Shown: in pieces, positions 5,982 to 13,292 of the stretch
Numbering within the stretch: position 1 is the stretch's first letter
Layout: each line of letters starts with the position of its first letter
Origin: Planktothrix sp. UBA8402
Lineage (GTDB): Bacteria; Cyanobacteriota; Cyanobacteriia; Cyanobacteriales; Microcoleaceae
Length of the DNA: 13,292 bases
Direction: 5' to 3'
NCBI GenBank assembly: GCA_003456035.1
Contig: DMPJ01000519.1
Span: 529-13,820, forward strand
Notes under the pieces: generated by a model
The model's database searches: none
Told to the model about the DNA's origin: nothing
Seen by the model: only the letters and a program-made list of their open reading frames with translations
Made by a program: the position numbers and the translations under genes

Positions 5982-5989
5982 GCGATCGC
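5982..5989. repeat. HIP1 palindrome GCGATCGC (intergenic copy)
   Basis: GCGATCGC is the highly iterated palindrome of many cyanobacterial genomes. This copy lies between mscS and the 47-residue gene. Further copies lie at 33-40, 3261-3268, 8671-8678 and 12216-12223, all inside genes. Five copies in 13.3 kb is well above chance for AT-rich DNA. Confidence 0.85.
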
Positions 5990-6007
5990 ACCTTAAAAAT
6001 AAATGGA

Positions 6008-6799
6008 TCAAACCAATTGAATCTCATCCTCCTCTAAACTCTGTTTAAGCCGTTGGTTCAGATCAGAACGTACTTGAGAATAGTCAGAATTAACCACCCA
6101 AACCGTTAATAAAGTTTTAATCCCACCAGCAGCTATTTCCTGAATCTCAATATCCGGTATTGGTTCTAATAAAATGCGTGGATCAGTTTTAACTAAAGTA
6201 GTAAAAAGTTCTCTAACTTGATCCAGATTAGTATTATAACTGAAATTTAACTTAATATCAACTCGACGGATAGGTTGAATTGAGTGATTTACTATTTTAT
6301 CCCCGTAGAGTTTACTATTGGGAATAATAATTGTTTTATTATCGGGTGTTTTTAACAAGGTAGTAAAAATTTGGATTTCCTCAACTATTCCTTCCACTCC
6401 CCCGCCTTCAATATAATCATGGACTTTAAACGGGCGAAAAACTATCATAAATACACCCGAAGCAAAATTAGATAAAGACCCTTGCAAGGCTAAACCAATA
6501 GCTAACCCAGCAGCCCCTAAAACCGCAATAAATGATGTAGTTTTAATGCCCAGTTTTCCCAGTGCTGCTAAACCTACAAAGGTAACGGTAGCAATATAAA
6601 TTAAGTTAACTAAAAATCTAATTAAAGTTGGCTCTAGTTGAGCCTTAATCATCAGATGTTTACTGAGATTTTGGATAAATTTTGCCAACCATAAACCAAT
6701 TAATAGGATCAGAATTGCCATTAAAAATTGAATTCCTAACCCGATAATTGATTCAGCTAATTTAATGAATAATTCCTTTTGTTGTTCGGCTGTTAGCAT
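6008..6799 (-). CDS. mscS: Small-conductance mechanosensitive channel (MscS family)
   Basis: Homologue of E. coli MscS, a homoheptameric inner-membrane channel that opens under membrane tension and releases solutes on hypo-osmotic shock. TM1 is at about 22-42, TM2 at 60-82 and the pore-lining TM3 at 88-122, where GAAGLAIGLALQGSLSNFASG keeps the Ala/Gly packing of the gate and the Gly-Ser-Leu-Ser-Asn turn. The cytoplasmic beta domain follows, with FRPFKVHDYIEGGGVEGIVEE, IQIFTTLLKTPDNKTIIIPNSK and then the alpha/beta domain to 260. The 263-residue protein ends at DEIQLV, where E. coli MscS (286 aa) goes on through ISFPYPQMDV to form the small C-terminal beta barrel; that end is missing. The gene is 53 bases behind the receiver-histidine kinase gene on the same strand, so channel and phosphorelay are probably coexpressed. 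The start is ATG with no clear Shine-Dalgarno sequence. Confidence 0.94.
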   Translation of the reverse strand: MLTAEQQKELFIKLAESIIGLGIQFLMAILILLIGLWLAKFIQNLSKHLMIKAQLEPTLIRFLVNLIYIATVTFVGLAALGKLGIKTTSFIAVLGAAGLAIGLALQGSLSNFASGVFMIVFRPFKVHDYIEGGGVEGIVEEIQIFTTLLKTPDNKTIIIPNSKLYGDKIVNHSIQPIRRVDIKLNFSYNTNLDQVRELFTTLVKTDPRILLEPIPDIEIQEIAAGGIKTLLTVWVVNSDYSQVRSDLNQRLKQSLEEDEIQLV

Positions 6800-6817
6800 A
6801 GTTTGAGAAGGTAAACA

Positions 6818-6835
6818 CAGTTATCAGTTATCAGT
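6818..6835. repeat. Tandem heptamer CAGTTAT, 2.6 copies
   Basis: CAGTTAT is repeated twice and followed by CAGT, in the 53-base gap between the receiver-histidine kinase gene and mscS, ending 18 bases before the mscS start codon. Same 7-bp period as the array at 13108-13174 but a different unit. Confidence 0.6.
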
Positions 6836-6852
6836 GTAAGAGTTAATATTGC

Positions 6853-8109
6853 CTATTCAATAATTGGCAGCATAATTTCTAAATTTGTTCCCTGTCCTGG
6901 AATAGAATATAGATTCAGTGTACCATGATGTTTTTCAATAATTTGATTAACAATTAGTAATCCTAATCCAGTTCCTTGACCGACAGGTTTTGTAGTAAAT
7001 AAAGGTTCAAAAACTCGCTGACTAATTTCCTTAGTCATGCCAATTCCATTATCGGAAATTTTAATTAAAATTGATTTTGAATCGGGTTGTGTAGTTTCAA
7101 CTTTAATTATAGGAATATGATGATCAAATTCTCCATTTTTACCCGCTTCTTCAATCGCATCAATCGCATTTGCTAAAATATTCATAAAAACTTGATTCAG
7201 TTGGCCAGGATAACACTGAATAAGTGGTAAATCACCATATTCTTTAACTAATTGAATAGCGTCTCTTTTCCCTAATGATTTGAAGCGATGACTTAAAATC
7301 AACAGAGTGCTATCAATACTTTCATGAATATCAAATAGAACCTTAATTGAGGAATCTGAACGGGCAAAATTTCTTAAAGAGATGGAAATATCTTTAATCC
7401 GATCAGTGCTTAATTTCATCGAATTAAGAAGTTGGTTTAAATCATTCAAAACAAAATCTAAATCCGTTGCATTTATCGCCTGTTGTATTGGTTTTGGTAG
7501 CTGCTCATAATGGGTTTGACATAAAGTTAAAATATAATTTATATCGAGAATATATTCCTGAGCCGGGGGAATATTATTGACAATACAACTAATCGGATTA
7601 TTCATTTCATGGGCAATTCCTGTCACCAATTGTCCGAGACTTGAAAGTTTTTCTTGTTGAACTAATTGAACTTGAGCTTGTGCTAAAATTGCCGTCCTTT
7701 CTGCAACCCTTTGTTCTAGGGTTTCCGTCAAATTTTTGAGTTGTAAATGCACCCGAACCCTAGCTAAAACTTCTTCCTGTTCAAAGGGTTTAGAAATATA
7801 ATCAACCGCCCCCAAAGAAAATCCCTTGACTTTATTTTCAACATCGGTTAAAGCCGTTAAAAAAATAATCGGAATGGCTTGGGTTTTTGGATCAGCTTTT
7901 AATTTTTTGCAAGTTTCAAACCCATCAATTCCTGGCATTTGTACATCCAATAAAATTAGGGCGGGTTGTTTCCTTTCAACTAATTGTAAAGCACTTTCTC
8001 CATCTTCGGCTACTCGCACGGCAAATCCTGCACCTTTTAAGGTTTGGGATAAAACCGATAAATTGGTAGGGTTGTCATCAACAATCAGGATAAAACCAAG
8101 GTCTTGCAT
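6853..8109 (-). CDS. Soluble hybrid protein: N-terminal receiver domain plus histidine kinase
   Basis: A 418-residue cytosolic protein. The receiver domain (about 5-122) has the acidic pair Asp11/Asp12, phospho-acceptor Asp55 in LILLDVQMPG, Thr85 and Lys107 (ISKPFE). A coiled coil with a LEQRVAERTAILAQAQ-type sequence (about 124-155) leads to the H-box SSLGQLVTGIAHEMNNPI with His167. The ATP-binding domain has the N-box at Asn314 (NILANAIDAIE), G1 at Asp353 (SDNGIGM) and G2 GTGLGL at 379-384. The insert between H-box and N-box is longer than in most kinases. No membrane segment or sensor domain is seen, so the likely input is phosphorylation of Asp55 by another kinase. The hybrid sensor kinase encoded 49 bases upstream is the obvious candidate. 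A receiver placed before the kinase core is common in cyanobacteria. No separate output domain or dedicated response regulator gene is visible nearby. Confidence 0.94.
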   Translation of the reverse strand: MQDLGFILIVDDNPTNLSVLSQTLKGAGFAVRVAEDGESALQLVERKQPALILLDVQMPGIDGFETCKKLKADPKTQAIPIIFLTALTDVENKVKGFSLGAVDYISKPFEQEEVLARVRVHLQLKNLTETLEQRVAERTAILAQAQVQLVQQEKLSSLGQLVTGIAHEMNNPISCIVNNIPPAQEYILDINYILTLCQTHYEQLPKPIQQAINATDLDFVLNDLNQLLNSMKLSTDRIKDISISLRNFARSDSSIKVLFDIHESIDSTLLILSHRFKSLGKRDAIQLVKEYGDLPLIQCYPGQLNQVFMNILANAIDAIEEAGKNGEFDHHIPIIKVETTQPDSKSILIKISDNGIGMTKEISQRVFEPLFTTKPVGQGTGLGLLIVNQIIEKHHGTLNLYSIPGQGTNLEIMLPIIE

Positions 8110-8158
8110 GGATAGGAATAGGGAATTTTATTTTGATTTTATGGGAAAAAGAAATTGT

Positions 8159-10927
8159 TTAAGATTGGCTGAGGGTTTGACTCAATAACTCTCGCAGCTT
8201 TTTGAGTTGAAAGTTTTCTGTAAGCTGGATCACTTCTTGAGTAAAGGCAGAATAAATCGGATGATTATTTTCAACGAGGGTTGCTTCTGCTATTATACCA
8301 TCTACATCTCCTTCTTGGGCTAATTCATATAATTTTGATAAAATTTCAACCGGAACTTTTACATTTTCCTGTTCAGAATTTACAGATTTATTCGGATTTT
8401 CAACCGGAGAGTTAGAGGTAAGATAAATCCATTCTAAGTTTAGGTGAAATTGCAATAATTCCAATAATATATCGGCTGAAATCGGTTTAGGTAAAAACCC
8501 ATTAGCCCCCGCATCTAAACTGCGAGTTTGATCACTATCAAATACACTAGCAGAGGAAGCAATTACCGCAATATCTTTTAGTTTTGGCGATTGGCGTAAC
8601 AGATTAATAAACGTAAACCCATCCATCACAGGCATGACCAAATCAGTAATAATTAAATCGGGGAGAATTGCGATCGCTTGCTGCAATCCCTCCTGACCAT
8701 TATTGGCTTCTATAACTTTAAATCCAATCGGTTCTAATAAATTCACAATCACAGAACGATTTGCCCAATTATCATCAGTAATTAGAATAGTTTTTTGTTC
8801 TCCTTGATATCCGGTAACGTTTCCTTTCTGAATATTACGAGAGGTGTTTGCCCATTCTTTGGCTTCTGATAATTCCACATCAAACCAGAAAATACTCCCT
8901 TGTCCTTCCTGACTTTGTACCTGAAGTTGGCTTCCCATTAAGGAAACAATTTGTTTACTAATCGCTAATCCTAAACCTGTTCCTTCAGTATTTTTCTTGG
9001 TTTCTCCTACTTGTTCAAATGGCAGAAAAATTCGGGATAATTGTTCTGTATTCATCCCAACTCCAGTATCTTTAATTTGAAAATGTAGGCGATATATAGA
9101 AGTTTCGGGGATGAATGTGGCTTGAATTGAAAAGATGACATTGCCTTGATCGGTAAATTTAATGGCATTTCCTAATAAATTAATTAATACTTGTCTCAGA
9201 CGTTTTTCATCGGCTTTAATTCCCATCGGAAGACCCTCTTGGGGTCGATAATTAAACTTAATTTTTTTCTGTTGGGCTTTGATATTACAAATTTCGACTA
9301 CCCCTTCTAAAAATGCTGGAAAATGAAAATCCGAGGGGTAAAGTTCCATTTTGCGAGCTTCAATTTTGGATAAATCTAAAACATCATTAATTAGGGTTAA
9401 TAAATGATATCCACATTGTTGAATAATTTCTACCCCTTTGTATCCTTTAGGGGTAAGAGGTTCCAATTGTTGTAAAATTTGAGCATAACCCAAAATTCCG
9501 TTTAATGGCGTGCGTAATTCATGGCTCATATTAGCTAAAAATTCGCTTTTTGCTTGATTAGCTGCATCCGCTTTTTCCTTGGCGGTTTTTAGTTCAATTG
9601 TCCGTTCTTCTACCCGTTTTTCTAAGGCTTTATTTGCCTGTTCTAAGGTAACAAAAGCATCTTGTAACTGTTGAATCATTTGATTAAAAGCATGGGCTAA
9701 AACTCCTAATTCTTTGATTTTTGGTTCTTCCACCCTGGGTTTAACTAAGTCACCCCTAAACCCTTGTTTAGCTTCTTTAGCAATAGTTTTTGATGCAGCA
9801 CTCAAGCGTAAAATCGGTTGAGTAATTCGACGAGTGGTATAAATCACCGATATAGTTGCTAATATTAATGCTCCAAAACATAGCAAAATTGTAGTCAGAG
9901 TATTCGCCTCAATTTCCGCCATAAAATCTGATTCTGGAACCACCACAACCACTAACCAATCTAACCCTAATGGATCTCGCCAAGGGGTAATTTCTACAAA
10001 TTGTTGATGATGATTCCAAGAGAATTTAAGATGTTGAATTGTTTCAATAGTTTGAAAATCTTTAATCTGTGATTCTAAATAATTTGCTGTGGCTTTAATT
10101 AAAGGTTGTTGAATATCTATGGCTTTTAATCGTTGCGGTCTTTGTCCTGGTTTGATCATAAAAGGTTCTTGATCACCAGAACTAGCAATTAGTAATCCAT
10201 TCCGTTCTATAATAAAAGTTTGACCGGAAGCACTCACTTTTAATTGTTGTAAAAAATTACTTACTTGGGATAATCGCATTTCTACGCCCAAGACTCCAGT
10301 TAATTTTTTATTATCATCAAATAGGGGATAACTCGCCGCAATACACAGGGGAAAGGGTTCAACTTCCCAGTTATAAACTTTACTCCAGGTCGGTTTTTTT
10401 AAGGTAGCTCCCGCCGCATACCATCCTTCTTTTTTAAAAAAATGATCTTTCTGGCTTTTTAAGAGGAGTTTTGATGGTCTTCCCTGAGTATTAATTTCAA
10501 AAGTGTGCATCAAAGAATTGCCGTAATTTTGGCGGTCAGTAGTATCGAAGGTAATTCTTTGATCTCCAAAATAATTCCCAATGCTAGAAAATTTTCCTGT
10601 CGATGTTCCCAACAATACATAGCCAATATCAAAAGTAACTCGCTGTTTCCAAAAAAACTGCACTATTTGAGTTAAATTATCGGGGTTAAGGGTTTTTGTT
10701 TCAATCGCATGAGCATTTAACTGATTCAGTTGTGGTGCAATGGAAAGATAACTATTTAAGTGTTGATAAATGCGACTACTGACTTCATTTTGTAACTGAA
10801 TTGCTAAATTATTTACCGCTTTTTGACCATTCCTTAGAGACAAATATCCCGTCAAACTGACCGCAGCAAAAATTTGTAAGACAAATGGAACAATCAAAAT
10901 AAAGCGAAGGGGAAGTTTTTGAAACAT
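8159..10927 (-). CDS. Hybrid sensor histidine kinase: Cache-like sensor, HAMP, kinase, receiver
   Basis: Taken from the ATG at 10927 this is a 922-residue membrane kinase. TM1 (about 8-30) follows MFQKLPLRF; a periplasmic region of about 310 residues with a double-Cache look follows ([34 protein letters not shown]). TM2 is at about 343-365, then HAMP (about 365-420), a coiled coil, and the H-box [15 protein letters not shown] with His469. The ATPase domain has Asn587, Asp620 (DTGVGM) and GTGLGL from 649. The receiver domain has Asp718/Asp719, phospho-acceptor Asp762 ([10 protein letters not shown]), Ser791 in place of the usual Thr, and Lys814. A helical tail of about 90 residues ends the protein. 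The frame is open to 11137, but that start would be TTG and the extra 70 residues are AT-rich and unlike a signal. ATG 10927 puts TM1 directly at the N-terminus, as in relatives. It is first in a run of closely spaced genes ending with mscS. Confidence 0.92.
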   Translation of the reverse strand: MFQKLPLRFILIVPFVLQIFAAVSLTGYLSLRNGQKAVNNLAIQLQNEVSSRIYQHLNSYLSIAPQLNQLNAHAIETKTLNPDNLTQIVQFFWKQRVTFDIGYVLLGTSTGKFSSIGNYFGDQRITFDTTDRQNYGNSLMHTFEINTQGRPSKLLLKSQKDHFFKKEGWYAAGATLKKPTWSKVYNWEVEPFPLCIAASYPLFDDNKKLTGVLGVEMRLSQVSNFLQQLKVSASGQTFIIERNGLLIASSGDQEPFMIKPGQRPQRLKAIDIQQPLIKATANYLESQIKDFQTIETIQHLKFSWNHHQQFVEITPWRDPLGLDWLVVVVVPESDFMAEIEANTLTTILLCFGALILATISVIYTTRRITQPILRLSAASKTIAKEAKQGFRGDLVKPRVEEPKIKELGVLAHAFNQMIQQLQDAFVTLEQANKALEKRVEERTIELKTAKEKADAANQAKSEFLANMSHELRTPLNGILGYAQILQQLEPLTPKGYKGVEIIQQCGYHLLTLINDVLDLSKIEARKMELYPSDFHFPAFLEGVVEICNIKAQQKKIKFNYRPQEGLPMGIKADEKRLRQVLINLLGNAIKFTDQGNVIFSIQATFIPETSIYRLHFQIKDTGVGMNTEQLSRIFLPFEQVGETKKNTEGTGLGLAISKQIVSLMGSQLQVQSQEGQGSIFWFDVELSEAKEWANTSRNIQKGNVTGYQGEQKTILITDDNWANRSVIVNLLEPIGFKVIEANNGQEGLQQAIAILPDLIITDLVMPVMDGFTFINLLRQSPKLKDIAVIASSASVFDSDQTRSLDAGANGFLPKPISADILLELLQFHLNLEWIYLTSNSPVENPNKSVNSEQENVKVPVEILSKLYELAQEGDVDGIIAEATLVENNHPIYSAFTQEVIQLTENFQLKKLRELLSQTLSQS

Positions 10928-11246
10928 TTGGTATTCAAGATTAATGATGTTGTCTATATCTAAAATGATCAGACAAAAGAACCGGAGCGGGAGGTAATAA
11001 ATTGCGTAAAAAATATTAACATTTGGTAAATTCGATAATAAAATAATCGGGATTCTATTTGTCTGTGCTATGATATTATAATCCAAAATCCCAACTTCCA
11101 TCCCTTTTGTGTCAAAATTACCTGAAATATTTTTCAAAACTTGAGGATGATTTTCTCCTATTTTCCTGTAGAATACAATAGGTTGATTCAGCCTAATCTT
11201 AAATTAGTTTAATTGTCAAATCCCAATTGCTAACTCTGAAGTTAAT
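10928..11246. other. Divergent intergenic region between the sensor kinase and lysC
   Basis: These 319 AT-rich bases should hold the promoters of both divergent genes. For lysC a TACAAT hexamer at 11174-11179 is a possible -10 box, 67 bases before the ATG, but no good -35 is seen. No riboswitch fold, tRNA, terminator or inverted repeat was recognised, and in particular nothing resembling a lysine riboswitch could be assigned by eye. The minus-strand frame through 11137 opens only with TTG and is judged non-coding. Confidence 0.5.
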
Positions 11247-13085
11247 ATGCTAATTATTCAAAAATACGGTGGTAGTTCGGTCGGTTCCGTTGAACGCATT
11301 CAATCTGTTGCTCAACGGGTGTTAAAAACAGCCCAAGATCATCAAGTGGTTGTCGTTCTTTCTGCTATGGGAAAAACCACTGATCAATTAGTTAGTTTAG
11401 CCCAACAAATTTCTCCGATTCCTAACCGTCGAGAGATGGATATGTTACTCTCAACCGGAGAACAAGTCAGTATTGCTTTATTAAGTATGGCATTGCAGGA
11501 ATTAGGACAACCGGCAATTTCTTTAACAGGCGCTCAAGTAGGAATTGTCACTGAGGCCGAACACACTCGCGCCCGCATTTTAAATATTGAAACTGAACGC
11601 ATAGAACGTCACTTAAAGCAAGGACAAGTGGTAGTTATCGCCGGATTTCAAGGGGTTAGTAGTCAAGATGATTTAGAAATTACTACCCTAGGCAGGGGCG
11701 GTTCTGATACCTCGGCGGTGGCTTTATCAGCGGCTTTAAAAGCTGATTTATGTGAAATTTATACTGATGTTCCAGGGATTTTAACTACCGATCCCCGCTT
11801 GGTTCCTAATGCCCAATTAATGACAGAAATTACCTGTGATGAAATGTTAGAACTCGCCAGTTTAGGGGCGAAAGTTTTGCATCCTCGGGCTGTAGAAATA
11901 GCTCGAAATTATGGCGTTTCTTTAGTAGTTCGTTCCAGTTGGACAGATGACCCAGGAACAAAAGTAATTCCCCCTAAACCTCAACCTAGACCCTTAGAAG
12001 GATTAGAATTAGCTCGTCCTGTAGATGGAGTCGAATTTGATACAGATCAATCGGCGGTTTCTTTATTAAGAATACCAGATCGCCCCGGAATTGCGGCTAA
12101 ATTATTTGGTGGTATTGCCTTACAGAATTTAGATGTTGATTTGATTATTCAATCAATTCACGAAGGCAATATTAATGATATTACCTTTACTGTAGAACGG
12201 AAATATTTTACTAAAGCGATCGCCGTTGCTGATGCCTTATTACCCGCTTTAGGAAAACCAAATAGTTCCGATATTGGTAATGCTGAAGTCACCGGAGATC
12301 ATAGTCCGATTGCTAAGGTTAGTATTGTAGGGGCGGGAATGATTGGTCACCCTAAAGTTGCCTCTCAAATGTTTAATACCCTCGCCGAAGCCGGAATTAA
12401 TATTCAGATGATTTCGACTTCCGAAGTTAAAGTTAGTTGCGTCATTGCCGCCGAAGATTGTCAACGGGCTGTGGCAGCTTTATGTCAATCCTGTGAGGTG
12501 AATATTCCTCAAAAACAATCGAATTATTCTGATATAGAAAAAACCCAACTTGATCAATCTTTACCCCCCGTGCGTGGAGTAGCATTAGATATTAAACAAG
12601 CCCGTTTAGCTATTCGTTATATTCCAGATCGTCCGGGGATGGCAGCAAAAATATTCTCCCTTTTAGCCGACCATAATATTAGTGTGGATATGATTATTCA
12701 ATCCCAACGCTGTCATCAAGTTAATGGCATTCTAACGCGAGATATTGCCTTTACTGTTGCCCAGGGAGACGCAGATGAATCTCAACTAATTTTAGAACAG
12801 GCGGTATCTGAATTAGGCTGTGGTGAAATTATTGTGAATAAATCCATTGCCAAACTCAGTGTTGTTGGTTCAGGAATGTTACATCATCCAGGAGTTGCTG
12901 CTAAAATGTTTGAGGCTTTAGCTAACAGAAATATTAATATTTCTATGATTGCTACTTCTGAAATTAAAGTTAGTTGTTTAGTTGATGAAGACCAAGGCAT
13001 AGAAGCATTAAAAGCCGTTCATGAAATCTTTCAACTATCAGGAGAGCGAACCTTTATTGTTCCTGAACGCGCCCCGGTTGCTTAA
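11247..13085 (+). CDS. lysC: Aspartate kinase with four ACT domains
   Basis: Aspartokinase makes 4-phospho-L-aspartate, the first step toward lysine, threonine, methionine and diaminopimelate. The catalytic domain (about 1-240) shows KYGGSSVG (6-13), the substrate-region [12 protein letters not shown] (69-80), the GRGGSDTSA loop (149-157) and [13 protein letters not shown] (172-184). Two tandem ACT pairs follow: about 261-420 and 444-600. The pairs repeat each other: [16 protein letters not shown] against [16 protein letters not shown], and [18 protein letters not shown] against [18 protein letters not shown]. Most bacteria have one ACT pair (about 400-460 residues); the 612-residue four-ACT form is the cyanobacterial type known from Synechocystis, where the ACT domains bind lysine and threonine for feedback inhibition. 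The start is ATG with no strong Shine-Dalgarno sequence. The gene is single, divergent from the sensor kinase, and followed by repeats with no clear terminator. Confidence 0.97.
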   Translation: MLIIQKYGGSSVGSVERIQSVAQRVLKTAQDHQVVVVLSAMGKTTDQLVSLAQQISPIPNRREMDMLLSTGEQVSIALLSMALQELGQPAISLTGAQVGIVTEAEHTRARILNIETERIERHLKQGQVVVIAGFQGVSSQDDLEITTLGRGGSDTSAVALSAALKADLCEIYTDVPGILTTDPRLVPNAQLMTEITCDEMLELASLGAKVLHPRAVEIARNYGVSLVVRSSWTDDPGTKVIPPKPQPRPLEGLELARPVDGVEFDTDQSAVSLLRIPDRPGIAAKLFGGIALQNLDVDLIIQSIHEGNINDITFTVERKYFTKAIAVADALLPALGKPNSSDIGNAEVTGDHSPIAKVSIVGAGMIGHPKVASQMFNTLAEAGINIQMISTSEVKVSCVIAAEDCQRAVAALCQSCEVNIPQKQSNYSDIEKTQLDQSLPPVRGVALDIKQARLAIRYIPDRPGMAAKIFSLLADHNISVDMIIQSQRCHQVNGILTRDIAFTVAQGDADESQLILEQAVSELGCGEIIVNKSIAKLSVVGSGMLHHPGVAAKMFEALANRNINISMIATSEIKVSCLVDEDQGIEALKAVHEIFQLSGERTFIVPERAPVA

Positions 13086-13107
13086 TAGAATCCCCTCTTG
13101 ACTATAG

Positions 13108-13174
13108 GAATTACGAATTACGAATTACGAATTACGAATTACGAATTGGGAATTGGGAATTGGGAATTGGGAAT
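13108..13174. repeat. Heptamer tandem array: GAATTAC x5 then GAATTGG x4
   Basis: Five exact copies of GAATTAC (13108-13142) are followed in phase by four exact copies of GAATTGG (13143-13170) and a partial GAAT. The array starts 22 bases after the lysC stop. Short tandemly repeated heptamers between genes are a known feature of filamentous cyanobacterial genomes. The change of unit in mid-array, with all copies exact, suggests recent slippage expansion of two neighbouring variants. There is no coding potential. Confidence 0.95.
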
Positions 13175-13239
13175 AGCAACCAGATCCTGATTAATGATCT
13201 ATAGCAAACATTTAGGGATTTCATATAACATTTTATCGT

Positions 13240-13292
13240 AGGGGTTGGGTCTCCCAACCCTCTTTGCACCTGGGTTGGGAGACCCAACCCCT
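13240..13292. repeat. Perfect 21-bp inverted repeat built of nested palindromes, at the window edge
   Basis: The arm at 13240-13260 is an exact reverse complement of 13272-13292, with an 11-base spacer (TCTTTGCACCT). Each arm is itself a hairpin: GGGTTGGG and CCCAACCC around TCT or AGA. The DNA can therefore fold as one long stem or as two small hairpins. It is much more G/C-rich than its surroundings. It resembles dispersed palindromic or MITE-like repeats of cyanobacteria. It may extend past the edge. No T-run is visible, so a terminator role for lysC, 154 bases away, is unproven. Confidence 0.85.

Noticed and set aside
7826..8188. Plus-strand frames opposite the receiver-histidine kinase start (7826-8188 and 7887-8069)
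   Set aside because: Antisense shadows of conserved receiver-domain codons; no start signals or domain.
12249..12464. Minus-strand 71-codon frame in lysC
   Set aside because: Antisense to conserved ACT-domain sequence; no independent support.
13108..13174. Heptamer array considered as a CRISPR array or replication iterons
   Set aside because: Units are contiguous without spacers, so not CRISPR; no DnaA boxes, rep gene or other origin signs nearby, so iterons are unsupported.

Overview
The window looks like chromosomal DNA of a cyanobacterium. The evidence is an aspartokinase with four ACT domains, a ClpP of the cyanobacterial multi-paralogue type, a stand-alone HisZ, large hybrid histidine kinases, five copies of the palindrome GCGATCGC (HIP1), and AT-rich intergenic DNA with 7-bp tandem repeats. 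A filamentous Oscillatoriales-type host (for example a Planktothrix relative) fits, but the genus is only a guess.

Layout. Positions 1-107 (+) hold the last codons of a membrane protein, followed by clpP (158-760, +). Eleven bases after the clpP stop an IS200/IS605-type element begins (about 772-2230). It has a compound hairpin at its left end, a short minus-strand remnant of the tnpA transposase, an intact tnpB (1005-2207, +), and a strong right-end hairpin over the tnpB stop codon, where a TnpB guide RNA (omegaRNA) would be expected. From 2249 to 10927 every gene is on the minus strand. In transcription order these are a hybrid sensor kinase (10927-8159), a soluble receiver-histidine kinase (8109-6853), an MscS-type channel (6799-6008) and a 47-residue single-helix membrane protein (5926-5783), then a Rho-independent terminator (5726-5693). 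After it come a J-domain/TPR protein (5604-4708), an M50B-like membrane metalloprotease (4650-3928), hisZ (3817-2585) and a 7Fe-type ferredoxin (2476-2249). Divergent from the sensor kinase is lysC (11247-13085, +). The right margin holds a nine-unit heptamer array and a perfect 21-bp inverted repeat made of nested palindromes.

How the genes may work together. The kinase, second kinase, channel and small membrane protein are separated by only 49, 53 and 81 bases and end at one terminator, so they probably form one transcription unit. It would join a periplasmic sensor, a phosphorelay and a mechanosensitive channel, which is the best candidate here for an undescribed functional module. The J-domain protein and the M50 protease are 57 bases apart and probably cotranscribed. 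clpP, hisZ, lysC and the ferredoxin are housekeeping genes. The tnpB locus is a TnpB nuclease with all catalytic residues kept whose transposase partner has decayed. No rRNA, tRNA or CRISPR array was seen.
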